Source of the DNA: JBLKSS01 sp047607725
GTDB taxonomy: Bacteria > Pseudomonadota > Gammaproteobacteria > Enterobacterales > Enterobacteriaceae
Assembly (NCBI RefSeq): GCF_047607725.1
Contig: NZ_JBLKSS010000088.1
Coordinates: 1-15,386 of the forward strand
Reading direction: 5' to 3'
Length of the DNA stretch: 15,386 bases
The notes under the pieces are model-generated. The model did not search any database, was not told where the DNA came from, and saw nothing but the letters and a program-made list of their open reading frames with translations. The position numbers were made by a program, and so were the translations under genes. Shown in pieces: positions 7,214-13,922 of the stretch (position 1 is its first letter; every line of letters begins with the position of its first letter).

Positions 7214-8295
7214 TAGGGTGTCTCGGACAACGCGGCGAGCTGATCGGCCTGATACTCCTGCATGATGGGTTGGATCAGCATATCGAGCTTGCCTTCGATC
7301 ACTTCCTCCAGCCGGTACAGCGTCAAGCCGATACGGTGATCGGTCACCCGCCCCTGCGGGAAATTGTAGGTACGGATGCGATCGGAGCGATCGCCGCTGC
7401 CCAGCAGGTTCCGCCGCGTGGAGGACTCCTGCTGCTGCCGGCGCTGGACTTCGGCGGCGCGCAAACGCGCGCCCAGCACCGCCAGGGCTTTGGCTTTATT
7501 CTTGTGTTGGGAGCGTTCGTCCTGGCATTCCACCACCAGCCCGGTGGGCAGATGGGTAATACGGATAGCCGAGTCGGTGGTGTTGACGTGCTGACCGCCC
7601 GCGCCGGAGGAGCGGAAGGTATCGATACGCAGATCGCCGGCGTTGATTTCCGGCAGTTCCGCCTCCGGGATCTCCGGCATCACCGCCACGGTGCAGGCCG
7701 AGGTGTGGATGCGCCCCTGGGATTCCGTTTCCGGCACCCGCTGCACGCGATGGCCGCCGGATTCAAATTTCAGCATGCCGTAAGCGCCTTCATGGGACAC
7801 CTTGGCGATGACCTCTTTGAAGCCGCCGTGCTCGCCGTCGCTGGCGCTAACGATCTCCACCTTCCAGCGGCGGGTCTCGGCGAAACGGCTGTACATACGA
7901 AACAGATCGCCCGCGAACAGCGCCGCCTCATCGCCGCCGGTGCCGGCACGCACTTCCAGGAAGCAGCCGCGTTCATCGTCGGGATCCTTCGGCAGCAGCA
8001 GCACCTGAAGCTGCTGCTCCAGCCGTTCCCGGCTGGTGCGCGAGGCCTGCAGCTCCTCTTGCGCCATATCGCGCATTTCCGGATCCTGCAGCAGGTGCTC
8101 CGCGGTGTGGATATCTTCTTGCACCTGGCGCCAGCGCTGAAAACAGTTTGTCACATCAGACAGCTGCGCGTACTCCTTCGACAGGGCGCGAAAACACGCC
8201 TGATCGGAAATGACGCCGGGATCGCCGAGCAGGACTTCCACTTCTTCACGGCGCTCTTGCAACGTCTCCAATTTGGCGACTATCGAGGGCTTCAT
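7213..8295 (-). CDS. prfA: Peptide chain release factor 1 (RF1)
   Basis: RF1 recognises UAA and UAG stop codons on the ribosome and triggers peptidyl-tRNA hydrolysis. The 360-residue product has exactly the E. coli length. The stop-codon discriminator tripeptide is at 188-190 and reads PET (RVPETESQGRIHTSACT), within the RF1 PxT pattern where E. coli has PAT. The catalytic GGQ lies at 233-235 in SSGAGGQHVNTTDSA, and Q235 is the residue methylated by PrmC, encoded immediately downstream. The conserved block STRRNLLGSGDRSDRIRTYN is also intact. The gene follows hemA after 25 bases, the classical hemA-prfA-prmC arrangement. Only a weak AAGG element stands upstream of the ATG at 8295. Confidence 0.98.
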   Translation of the reverse strand: MKPSIVAKLETLQERREEVEVLLGDPGVISDQACFRALSKEYAQLSDVTNCFQRWRQVQEDIHTAEHLLQDPEMRDMAQEELQASRTSRERLEQQLQVLLLPKDPDDERGCFLEVRAGTGGDEAALFAGDLFRMYSRFAETRRWKVEIVSASDGEHGGFKEVIAKVSHEGAYGMLKFESGGHRVQRVPETESQGRIHTSACTVAVMPEIPEAELPEINAGDLRIDTFRSSGAGGQHVNTTDSAIRITHLPTGLVVECQDERSQHKNKAKALAVLGARLRAAEVQRRQQQESSTRRNLLGSGDRSDRIRTYNFPQGRVTDHRIGLTLYRLEEVIEGKLDMLIQPIMQEYQADQLAALSETP

Positions 8296-8320
8296 GCGTG
8301 GTGTATTTACCTTATGTGTT

Positions 8321-9583
8321 TCAGTGCGTGTCCAGTCCGAGACCGTCGCGCAAAATGTGCAATCGCTCGACGTCGCCTTCGCGGGCGGCCTGCTGCAGCG
8401 ATTTGGTCGGCGCGTGGATGAGACGGTTGGTCAGCTTGTGCGCCATCTCCTTCACCACCTGCTCCGGATCGGCACCGAGGCGCAACACCGCCAGCGCGCG
8501 GGCTTCAAACTCCGCCCGCAGGCTATCCGCCTGGGTGCGGTAATCGCGTATCGCCTCCACCGCCGACTGGCTGCGCAGCCAACCCATGAAATCCAGACTT
8601 TCCTGCGCGACGATGGTTTCCGCCAGTACCGCGGCATGCTTACGCTGCGCCAGATTCTTTTCAATGATGGCCTGCAGATCGTCCACCGTATACAGATAGG
8701 CGTCGGCCAGCTTCGCCACCTCCGGTTCAATATCGCGCGGTACAGCAATATCCACCAGCAACATGGGCTGATAACGGCGTTGTTTCAGCGCTCGCTCCAC
8801 CATTCCTTTACCGATAATCGGCAGCGTGCTGGCGGTAGAGGTGATAATAATGTCGGCCTCACCCAATTGGCTATCAATTTCCGCCAGACTGATGACGTCA
8901 GCGCAGACTTCTTCCGCCAGCCGCTGCGCCCGATCACGGGTGCGGTTGACGATGAGCAACCGCTTCACTTTGTGCTCGCGCAGATGGCGCGCCACCAGTT
9001 CAATCGTTTCGCCGGCGCCCACCAGCATTACCGTCACCTCGGCCAGGGATTCAAATATCTGCCGCGCCATGGTGCAGGCGGCAAACGCCACCGAGACCGC
9101 GTGTGAGCCGATCTCGGTTTCGGTGCGCACCCGCTTGGCAACGGAGAACGATTTCTGAAACAATCGCTCCAAATCCACCGACAGGCCGTGCCCGTGGCGG
9201 GATTCGGCGAACGCCCTCTTAACCTGTCCCAGGATTTGCGGCTCGCCGAGCACCAGCGAGTCCAACCCGCTGGCGACGCGCATCAGATGGCTGACGGCTT
9301 CGTCGCCGAGGTACCAGTAAAGACTCTGGCGCACCTCGACGGCCTCGAGCTGGTGGTAGTCGCACAGCCAGCGCACCAGCGCTTCCTGCAGGTCGGCCTG
9401 TTGTTCAACGCTGAGATACAGCTCGGTACGGTTGCAAGTAGACAGCACGACACCGCCCTGCACCAGCGGTTGTGCAAGCAAGCTGCCCAGCGCCTGGTCG
9501 AGGGTATCGGGTGAGAACGCCACCCGTTCGCGCAAAGCGACCGGCGCTGTTTTATGATTGATACCGAGTGCGAGCAATGTCAT
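8321..9583 (-). CDS. hemA: Glutamyl-tRNA reductase
   Basis: HemA reduces glutamyl-tRNA(Glu) to glutamate-1-semialdehyde with NADPH. This is the first committed step of tetrapyrrole (haem, sirohaem) synthesis by the C5 pathway. The product has 420 residues (418 in E. coli). It starts MTLLALGINHKTAPVALRER, with the catalytic cysteine at position 50 in VVLSTCNRTELYL. Next come the conserved SHLMRVASGLDSLVLGEPQI block, the NADPH-binding segment VMLVGAGETIELVARHL, and the C-terminal dimerisation helices ending KLTNRLIHAPTKSLQQAAR. In enterobacteria HemA is controlled by haem-dependent proteolysis acting on its N-terminus; that region is conserved here. The gene leads the hemA-prfA-prmC operon and is divergent from lolB. 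Nothing looks damaged. Confidence 0.98.
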   Translation of the reverse strand: MTLLALGINHKTAPVALRERVAFSPDTLDQALGSLLAQPLVQGGVVLSTCNRTELYLSVEQQADLQEALVRWLCDYHQLEAVEVRQSLYWYLGDEAVSHLMRVASGLDSLVLGEPQILGQVKRAFAESRHGHGLSVDLERLFQKSFSVAKRVRTETEIGSHAVSVAFAACTMARQIFESLAEVTVMLVGAGETIELVARHLREHKVKRLLIVNRTRDRAQRLAEEVCADVISLAEIDSQLGEADIIITSTASTLPIIGKGMVERALKQRRYQPMLLVDIAVPRDIEPEVAKLADAYLYTVDDLQAIIEKNLAQRKHAAVLAETIVAQESLDFMGWLRSQSAVEAIRDYRTQADSLRAEFEARALAVLRLGADPEQVVKEMAHKLTNRLIHAPTKSLQQAAREGDVERLHILRDGLGLDTH

Positions 9584-9807
9584 GGATTCAGGTTACAGAG
9601 TAGTACAAGTGTTAGTATGGTTATCGTCTGCGCGCATTCTACTTGATGCACAGGTGCAAGAAAAGCCGCACCGCACTTTCCTCCCCTTATGGTGTATAAC
9701 TTGTAAGGGTATAAAATCAAACTATTAAAGCCATTGACGCTAAACGAGGCCCTCCGTTAGCGTGAAAGAATGTCATTCATCCCGCGATATTTAAGGACGT
9801 TGAAGTC
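9584..9807. promoter_or_regulatory. Divergent hemA-lolB promoter region
   Basis: This 224-base gap holds the promoters of hemA (minus) and lolB (plus). TATA-like blocks lie around 9692-9716 (GTATAAC and GGTATAAAAT on the plus strand; the complement offers TTATAC twice), but I cannot assign exact start sites. A TGCAC-AG-GTGCA palindrome lies at 9647-9658 on the hemA side. An inverted repeat ACGCTAA (9737-9743) with TTAGCGT (9757-9763) lies on the lolB side, 45 bases before its ATG. The lolB ribosome binding site is probably AAGGA near 9791-9795. Confidence 0.55.
9737..9763 (+). repeat. Inverted repeat in the lolB leader or promoter
   Basis: The perfect seven-base arms ACGCTAA and TTAGCGT are separated by 13 bases; the stem can extend by CG-CG with one bulged A. 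A TTGACG hexamer overlaps the left arm at 9734-9739, so the repeat could be a repressor site over a promoter or a leader hairpin. I do not recognise a matching regulator. Confidence 0.35.
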
Positions 9808-10428
9808 ATGCCAGAGCGTAATTACGCCGTTTTCCGTTTGCTGCCGCTCGCCAGTCTGCTGCTGGCCGCCTGTAGTGTTCACACGCCTTCCGGCCCGGCC
9901 AAAAGCCAAACCTCGCCCGAATGGCGCAGCCACCAGCAGTCGGTCTCCACGCTCACCCGTTACCAGACGCGCGGCGCCTTCGCCTATCTTTCCCAGGAGC
10001 AAAAAGTTTACGCGCGCTTTAATTGGCAGCAAACCAGCGCCGATCGCTACCGCTTGATTCTGACCAATCCGCTCGGCAGCACGGAGATGGATCTCAATGT
10101 TCAGCCGGGCGTGGCGCAGCTCGTCAACAATCAAGGCAAACGCTACGTCAGCGACGACCCCGAGGTGATGGTCCAAAAGCTGGCCGGCATGTCTATCCCG
10201 CTCAACGACCTGCGCCAATGGATGCTCGGCCTGCCCGGCGATGCCACCGATTTCACCCTCGATGCCCGCGGCTATCTGCACCAGGTGAATTATAGCCACA
10301 ACGGGCAGCGCTGGACCGTGACCTACCAGGGCTATCACGACGATACCGTGCCGACGCTGCCGTCGAATCTGGAATTACGCCAGGGCGACAACCGCATCAA
10401 ATTGAAAATGGATAGCTGGAGCCTGTAA
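9808..10428 (+). CDS. lolB: Outer-membrane lipoprotein receptor LolB
   Basis: LolB is the last component of the Lol pathway. It accepts lipoproteins from the periplasmic carrier LolA and inserts them into the inner leaflet of the outer membrane, and is itself a lipoprotein. The product has 206 residues (207 in E. coli). A signal peptide (basic start, hydrophobic FRLLPLASLLLA) ends in the lipobox LAAC, with the lipidated cysteine at residue 22. The next residue is serine rather than aspartate, which fits outer-membrane sorting. The loop LTNPLGSTEMDLNVQPG, which carries the exposed leucine important for membrane insertion, is present. The TAA stop overlaps the ispE start (TAATG), so the two genes are translationally coupled. 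Intact and expected to be essential. Confidence 0.97.
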   Translation: MPERNYAVFRLLPLASLLLAACSVHTPSGPAKSQTSPEWRSHQQSVSTLTRYQTRGAFAYLSQEQKVYARFNWQQTSADRYRLILTNPLGSTEMDLNVQPGVAQLVNNQGKRYVSDDPEVMVQKLAGMSIPLNDLRQWMLGLPGDATDFTLDARGYLHQVNYSHNGQRWTVTYQGYHDDTVPTLPSNLELRQGDNRIKLKMDSWSL

Positions 10429-11285
10429 TGACACGCCAGTGGCCGGCACCGGCCAAGCTTAATCTGTTTTTGTATATTACCGGCAGCCGCGCCGACGGCT
10501 ACCATCTGCTGCAAACGCTGTTTCAGTTTCTCGATTATGGCGACACGCTCAGCATTACCCCGACCGTCGGCGGCCGCATCCGCCTGCTGAACCCGATCGC
10601 GGGCGTGGCGGAGCAAGACAATCTTATCATGCACGCCGCGCGGCTGTTGCAGCGCCACTGCTGGGCAGCGGATGACCCCGCGGTGCCGGGGGCGGATATC
10701 CGGCTTAAGAAAGTGCTTCCGATGGGCGGGGGGCTCGGCGGCGGGTCTTCCGACGCCGCCACCGTGCTGGTGGTGCTCAACGCCCAGTGGGGCTGCGGCT
10801 TGACTCTGGCCACCCTGGCGCGGCTGGGGCTGACGCTCGGCGCCGATGTGCCGGTGTTCGTGCGCGGCGAGGCGGCGTTCGCCGAAGGCATCGGCGAGCG
10901 GCTCACGCCGGCCGCCCCGGCGGAAAAATGGTATCTGGTGGCGGTGCCGCTGGTCAGTATTGCCACACCGCGCATTTTCGGCGATCCTGAGCTGCGAAGA
11001 GACGCGCCGCCGCGCTCGCTCGCCGAACTTATGGCCGTCCCTTTTCAGAATGATTGTGAACCGATCGCAAGAAAACATTTTTCCGCGGTTGAACAGCATC
11101 TTTCATGGCTGTTAGAATACGCGCCGTCGCGACTGACTGGCACAGGCGCTTGTGTATTTGCCGAATTCGATACCGAGGCCGCCGCCCTTCAGGTTTTATC
11201 GCAGGCCCCGGCATGGATGCGTGGTTTTGTAGCCCGAGGCGTAAACGTTTCCCCGCTGCACCGCGCGTTGTCAGGGGCGCAATGA
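10428..11285 (+). CDS. ispE: 4-diphosphocytidyl-2-C-methyl-D-erythritol kinase
   Basis: IspE phosphorylates the 2-hydroxyl of CDP-methylerythritol with ATP, the fourth step of the non-mevalonate pathway to isoprenoid precursors. The product has 285 residues (283 in E. coli) and belongs to the GHMP kinase family. The N-terminal WPAPAKLNLFLYI includes the catalytic lysine at position 10. The glycine-rich ATP loop PMGGGLGGGSSDAATVL lies at about 98-114, and the catalytic aspartate is at about 140 in LGADVPVFVRGEAAFAEG. The C-terminal SRLTGTGACVFAEFDTE motif is also present. It starts within the lolB stop codon and is followed by prs after 119 bases, the usual lolB-ispE-prs order. No damage is visible. 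Its last 50 bases may contain an operator for prs. Confidence 0.97.
   Translation: MTRQWPAPAKLNLFLYITGSRADGYHLLQTLFQFLDYGDTLSITPTVGGRIRLLNPIAGVAEQDNLIMHAARLLQRHCWAADDPAVPGADIRLKKVLPMGGGLGGGSSDAATVLVVLNAQWGCGLTLATLARLGLTLGADVPVFVRGEAAFAEGIGERLTPAAPAEKWYLVAVPLVSIATPRIFGDPELRRDAPPRSLAELMAVPFQNDCEPIARKHFSAVEQHLSWLLEYAPSRLTGTGACVFAEFDTEAAALQVLSQAPAWMRGFVARGVNVSPLHRALSGAQ
11239..11254 (+). promoter_or_regulatory. Possible PurR operator for prs, inside the end of ispE
   Basis: The 16 bases GCGTAAACGTTTCCCC match 8 of the 11 fixed positions of the PurR consensus ANGCAANCGNTTNCNT, with a perfect AAACGTTT core. In E. coli, prs is under PurR control and transcription begins well upstream of the gene, so a site about 150 bases before the prs start is plausible. 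It also encodes a conserved part of IspE (GVNVSPLH), so the match may be incidental. Confidence 0.3.
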
Positions 11286-11404
11286 GCCGCCCGACGGCGG
11301 TCTGATGTATTACCCGTATGGCATTGTCCCGCATGGCGGCGCCGCCTTCCCCGGCGTCAGGCTGGCGCAATACCTTCTCTGGACGCAAGCCTGAGGTTCT
11401 TCTC

Positions 11405-12352
11405 GTGCCCGATATGAAGCTTTTTGCTGGAAACGCCACCCCGGAACTGGCGCAACGTATTGCCAACCGTTTATATACCAGTCTTGGCAATGCCGCCGTT
11501 GGCCGTTTCAGCGACGGCGAAGTCAGTGTGCAAATCAATGAAAACGTCCGCGGTGGCGATATTTTCATCATCCAGTCCACCTGTGCGCCCACCAATGACA
11601 ACCTGATGGAACTGGTGGTCATGGTGGATGCGCTGCGCCGGGCTTCCGCCGGCCGTATCACCGCCGTCATCCCCTACTTCGGCTATGCGCGTCAAGATCG
11701 CCGCGTCCGTTCCGCCCGCGTGCCGATCACCGCCAAAGTGGTCGCCGATTTTCTCTCAAGCGTCGGCGTTGACCGCGTGCTGACGGTCGATCTGCACGCG
11801 GAGCAGATTCAGGGCTTCTTCGACGTGCCGGTGGATAACGTGTTCGGCAGCCCGATTCTGCTGGAGGATATGCTGCAGCAAGATTTGGAAAATCCGATCG
11901 TCGTTTCGCCCGATATCGGCGGCGTGGTGCGCGCACGCGCGATAGCCAAGCTGCTCAACGACACCGACATGGCGATTATCGATAAGCGCCGGCCGCGCGC
12001 CAACGTTTCGCAGGTCATGCATATCATCGGCGACGTGGCGGGTCGCGACTGCGTGCTGGTGGACGATATGATCGATACCGGCGGTACCCTGTGCAAAGCC
12101 GCCGAAGCGTTGAAGGAGCGCGGCGCCAAGCGGGTTTTCGCCTATGCCACGCACCCGATCTTCTCGGGCAACGCCTTTGACAATATTAAGAATTCGGTGA
12201 TCGATGAAGTGATTGTTTGCGATACCATCCCGCTGGATCCGGCCATCAAGGCGCTGCCCAATGTGCGCACGTTAACGCTGTCAGGCATGCTGGCGGAAGC
12301 GATCCGCCGCATCAGCAACGAAGAATCCATCTCGGCGATGTTCGAGCATTGA
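11405..12352 (+). CDS. prs: Ribose-phosphate pyrophosphokinase (PRPP synthetase)
   Basis: Prs transfers pyrophosphate from ATP to ribose 5-phosphate to make PRPP, the shared precursor of purines, pyrimidines, NAD, histidine and tryptophan. I chose the GTG at 11405: it follows GAGG by eight bases and gives a 315-residue product starting MPDMKLFAGNATPELAQRIA, the same length and start as E. coli Prs. An in-frame ATG at 11318 would add 29 residues with no family similarity. Conserved parts are GRFSDGEVSVQINENVRGGD, the YFGYARQDRR ATP-binding segment, the VTVDLHAEQIQGFF region (here LTVDLHA), SPDIGGVVRARAIAK, and the PRPP loop VDDMIDTGGTLCKAAEAL. The sequence is extremely close to E. coli, in keeping with strong selection. 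It follows ispE in the same direction after 119 bases. Confidence 0.98.
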   Translation: MPDMKLFAGNATPELAQRIANRLYTSLGNAAVGRFSDGEVSVQINENVRGGDIFIIQSTCAPTNDNLMELVVMVDALRRASAGRITAVIPYFGYARQDRRVRSARVPITAKVVADFLSSVGVDRVLTVDLHAEQIQGFFDVPVDNVFGSPILLEDMLQQDLENPIVVSPDIGGVVRARAIAKLLNDTDMAIIDKRRPRANVSQVMHIIGDVAGRDCVLVDDMIDTGGTLCKAAEALKERGAKRVFAYATHPIFSGNAFDNIKNSVIDEVIVCDTIPLDPAIKALPNVRTLTLSGMLAEAIRRISNEESISAMFEH

Positions 12353-12359
12353 TTAGCCT

Positions 12360-12388
12360 GCCGCGCTGCCCGCTCCGGGGCGCGCGGC
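12360..12388 (+). terminator. GC-rich hairpin after prs
   Basis: GCCGCGC at 12360-12366 pairs perfectly with GCGCGGC at 12382-12388, and after one bulged T four further pairs are possible inside (GCCC with GGGC). It begins eight bases after the prs stop. There is no T run afterwards, so it may be a degraded terminator or a 3'-end stabilising structure. Confidence 0.45.
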
Positions 12389-12400
12389 GGCGGCGTCGTC

Positions 12401-12489
12401 ATCGCGGCTAGCTGAGCCATTGCGGTTCACTGAGCCGTCGCGGTTAGCTGAACTATTCAGTTTGCTGAACTATTGCGGTTCGCTGCGCC
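12401..12489. repeat. Imperfect 18-base tandem repeat, about five copies
   Basis: The copies lie at 12401-12418, 12419-12436, 12437-12454, 12455-12471 (17 bases) and 12472-12489, with a decayed sixth start after that. A consensus is approximately ATYGCGGTTNGCTGARCY. Copies differ at several positions each, so the array is not brand new. It is non-coding and lies between prs and the ychH remnant. Confidence 0.8.
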
Positions 12490-12703
12490 GCTGCGTTTCG
12501 TTGTACAGCACAGACTGTTTATCTCCCGACGCAAGATTCGCCTAAGCTTGACCCATTGCCACCCATTGCCCGAACGTAGCACAGGTAGGCAAAATCTGGC
12601 GTGGCGGGCCGCAAAGAGGCCACCCGCCCGTTCAGGCAAGAAAGCGCGTTACGGTCGTCGTGCCGCGGCGTCAGGTCAGTCCGCCATCCCCCGGCACTAC
12701 GGG

Positions 12704-12983
12704 TTAATGGTAGCGGGCGTTCTGGTTTTTTCGGCAGCGCGCATCAAAGCGGCGGTGCCACCAGTACCTGTCTGATATTTCCTCGTGACCGCCCATGGCG
12801 CGCCCGCGAGCCATAACAGCGCGCCGACAAAGATGCCCATAATGCCGCCGCTGGCCATCAGAGATTGGGCATGTGGATTTGGGGCAGTTGATTGAGCACC
12901 GATACGGCGATACTGGCAACCATCAGTATCATCCCAGCGCCCATGAGGCTATTGCCGACCAGCATTGCTGATTTACGTCTCAT
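12704..12983 (-). pseudogene. ychH: YchH family stress-induced membrane protein, two frameshifts
   Basis: The ATG at 12983 follows a strong AGGAGGTG ribosome binding site and begins MRRKSAMLVGNSLMGAGMIL, then MVASIAVSVLNQLPQIHMP, the first membrane helix and loop of the about 92-residue YchH. One missing base near 12895 (CCCAAT where CCCCAAT fits) moves the continuation SLMASGGIMGIFVGALLWLA into a second frame. A further indel near 12810-12805 moves the C-terminal tail (GGHEEISDRYWWHRRFDARC) into a third frame ending at 12704. The total span fits a gene of about 93 codons before the indels. In E. coli, YchH is a small inner-membrane protein linked to stress and biofilm phenotypes and controlled by CRP. 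It is divergent from pth, as in E. coli. The product is certainly lost, although its promoter and ribosome binding site still look functional. Confidence 0.88.
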
Positions 12984-13060
12984 GTTACACCTCCTGATTG
13001 TCCGTACAGACGCCCTGCTCGGCGTCATTCCTTTCGCTAACTATTCCTTTCACTGATTAA

Positions 13061-13103
13061 AGTATAGCCAGAGTTGATCCCTCACCTTGTGGTGACGATC
13101 ACA
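13061..13103 (-). promoter_or_regulatory. CRP-dependent class II promoter of ychH
   Basis: On the minus strand TGTGATCGTCACCACA (13103-13088) matches the CRP consensus halves TGTGA and TCACA at 9 of 10 positions with the correct six-base spacer. A TATACT -10 box lies at 13066-13061. If transcription starts seven bases downstream of that box, at about 13054, the CRP site is centred at -41.5, exactly the class II position. A normal -35 is absent, as expected for such promoters. E. coli ychH is known to be under CRP control, supporting the assignment. Confidence 0.7.
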
Positions 13104-13163
13104 GACTATTCAATAAATCACACAAATCGGCGCGATCCGCGACGTCGCCGGCCTGCCGTTGAT

Positions 13164-13193
13164 TTGAAAAGCCTTGCCCCGGCGGAGTAAACT
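13164..13193 (+). promoter_or_regulatory. Likely sigma-70 promoter of pth
   Basis: TTGAAA at 13164-13169 and TAAACT at 13188-13193 are separated by 18 bases, placing a start about 23 bases before the pth GTG. Both boxes are one or two changes from consensus. No other good pair is seen in the gap. Confidence 0.45.
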
Positions 13194-13223
13194 AGCGCGC
13201 AAACCGCGAGATGAGAGCAAGAC

Positions 13224-13808
13224 GTGACGATCAAATTAATTGTAGGCTTGGCCAATCCCGGCGCCGAATACGCCGCAACCCACCACAATGCCGGCGCCTG
13301 GTATGTCGAGTTACTGGCAGAGCGCTACCGGCAAACGTTAAAAGACAAAAGCAAATTTTACGGCTACACTGGCCGTCTGACCCTCGGTGGCAACGATGTC
13401 CGCCTGCTGGTCCCCACGACCTTTATGAATCTCAGCGGGAAAGCGGTGGCGGCGATGGCCACCTTTTACCGCATCGCCCCCGAGGAAATCCTGGTGGCGC
13501 ACGACGAACTGGATCTGTTACCCGGCAGCGCCCGGCTGAAGCTGGGCGGCGGTCATGGCGGCCACAATGGCCTGAAAGACATTATTAGCCGCCTGGGCAA
13601 CAATCCCCTGTTCCACCGCCTGCGCATCGGTATTGGCCATCCCGGCGACAAAAACAAAGTCGTGGACTTTGTGCTCGGCAAACCGCCCGCGGCGGAATTA
13701 CAGCTGATCGATGGCGCTATCGATGAAGCGGTGCGCTGTACGGAGATCCTGATCACCCAGGATGCCGCGAAAGCCATGAACCGCCTGCATGCCTACCGGC
13801 CCGGTTAA
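13224..13808 (+). CDS. pth: Peptidyl-tRNA hydrolase
   Basis: Pth cleaves the ester bond of peptidyl-tRNAs that drop off the ribosome, recycling tRNA; it is essential in E. coli. The GTG at 13224 gives 194 residues, the E. coli length, starting MTIKLIVGLANPGAEYAATH. Conserved active-site parts are GLANPGAEY (catalytic-site asparagine), THHNAGAW with the catalytic histidine, VPTTFMNLSGKAV (asparagine), LVAHDELDL (aspartate), and GGGHGGHNGLKDI for tRNA binding. The FHRLRIGIGHPGDKNKVVDFVLGKP block is also intact. The upstream region shows only a weak ribosome binding site (GAGAGCAAGAC), and the GTG start may keep expression low. The ychF gene follows after 114 bases in the same direction, the pairing found throughout the Enterobacterales. 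Confidence 0.98.
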   Translation: MTIKLIVGLANPGAEYAATHHNAGAWYVELLAERYRQTLKDKSKFYGYTGRLTLGGNDVRLLVPTTFMNLSGKAVAAMATFYRIAPEEILVAHDELDLLPGSARLKLGGGHGGHNGLKDIISRLGNNPLFHRLRIGIGHPGDKNKVVDFVLGKPPAAELQLIDGAIDEAVRCTEILITQDAAKAMNRLHAYRPG

Positions 13809-13841
13809 ACGCCAGGCGTCGAGTAATGAGCGGATTCTGTG

Positions 13842-13847
13842 TATAAT
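13842..13847 (+). promoter_or_regulatory. Possible -10 box of a ychF promoter
   Basis: A perfect TATAAT lies 75 bases before the ychF start in the pth-ychF gap. No good -35 element is present at the right distance, so the promoter may be weak or need an activator. Read-through from pth is an alternative. Confidence 0.35.
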
Positions 13848-13922
13848 GAATGTTTAGAGTGATCTTATGCCGGCATTGGCATTTAACCGGCTGATAATAG
13901 AGCTATTTAAGGTGAAATAACC

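Larger units (their letters stand above)
12353..12703. other. Non-coding region between prs and the ychH remnant
   Basis: No gene is recognised in these 351 bases. The region holds the GC hairpin after prs (12360-12388), the 18-base tandem repeat (12401-12489), a perfect 10-base duplication ACCCATTGCC at 12551-12560 and 12561-12570, and a further hairpin candidate GGCGGG (12603-12608) with CCCGCC (12623-12628). In E. coli dauA occupies this interval; I see no dauA remnant here, and the gene lies instead next to chaA. Short open frames are present but look like chance. Confidence 0.5.

Noticed and set aside
6344..7216. Plus-strand open frame of 290 codons
   Set aside because: It is the antisense shadow of prmC and has no recognisable domain.
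7057..8421. Long plus-strand open frame of 454 codons
   Set aside because: It lies opposite prmC and prfA, which are full-length and carry all family motifs. The frame is a high-GC shadow with low-complexity alanine, arginine and glutamine content.
8210..9106. Plus-strand open frame of 298 codons opposite hemA
   Set aside because: It is antisense to the complete hemA gene and its protein has no family features.
9757..10338. Minus-strand open frame of 193 codons opposite lolB
   Set aside because: It is a shadow of lolB, which has a signal peptide, lipobox and conserved loop.
11318..11404. Upstream ATG start for prs adding 29 residues
   Set aside because: The extension has no similarity to Prs, while the GTG at 11405 has a ribosome binding site and gives exactly the family start and length.
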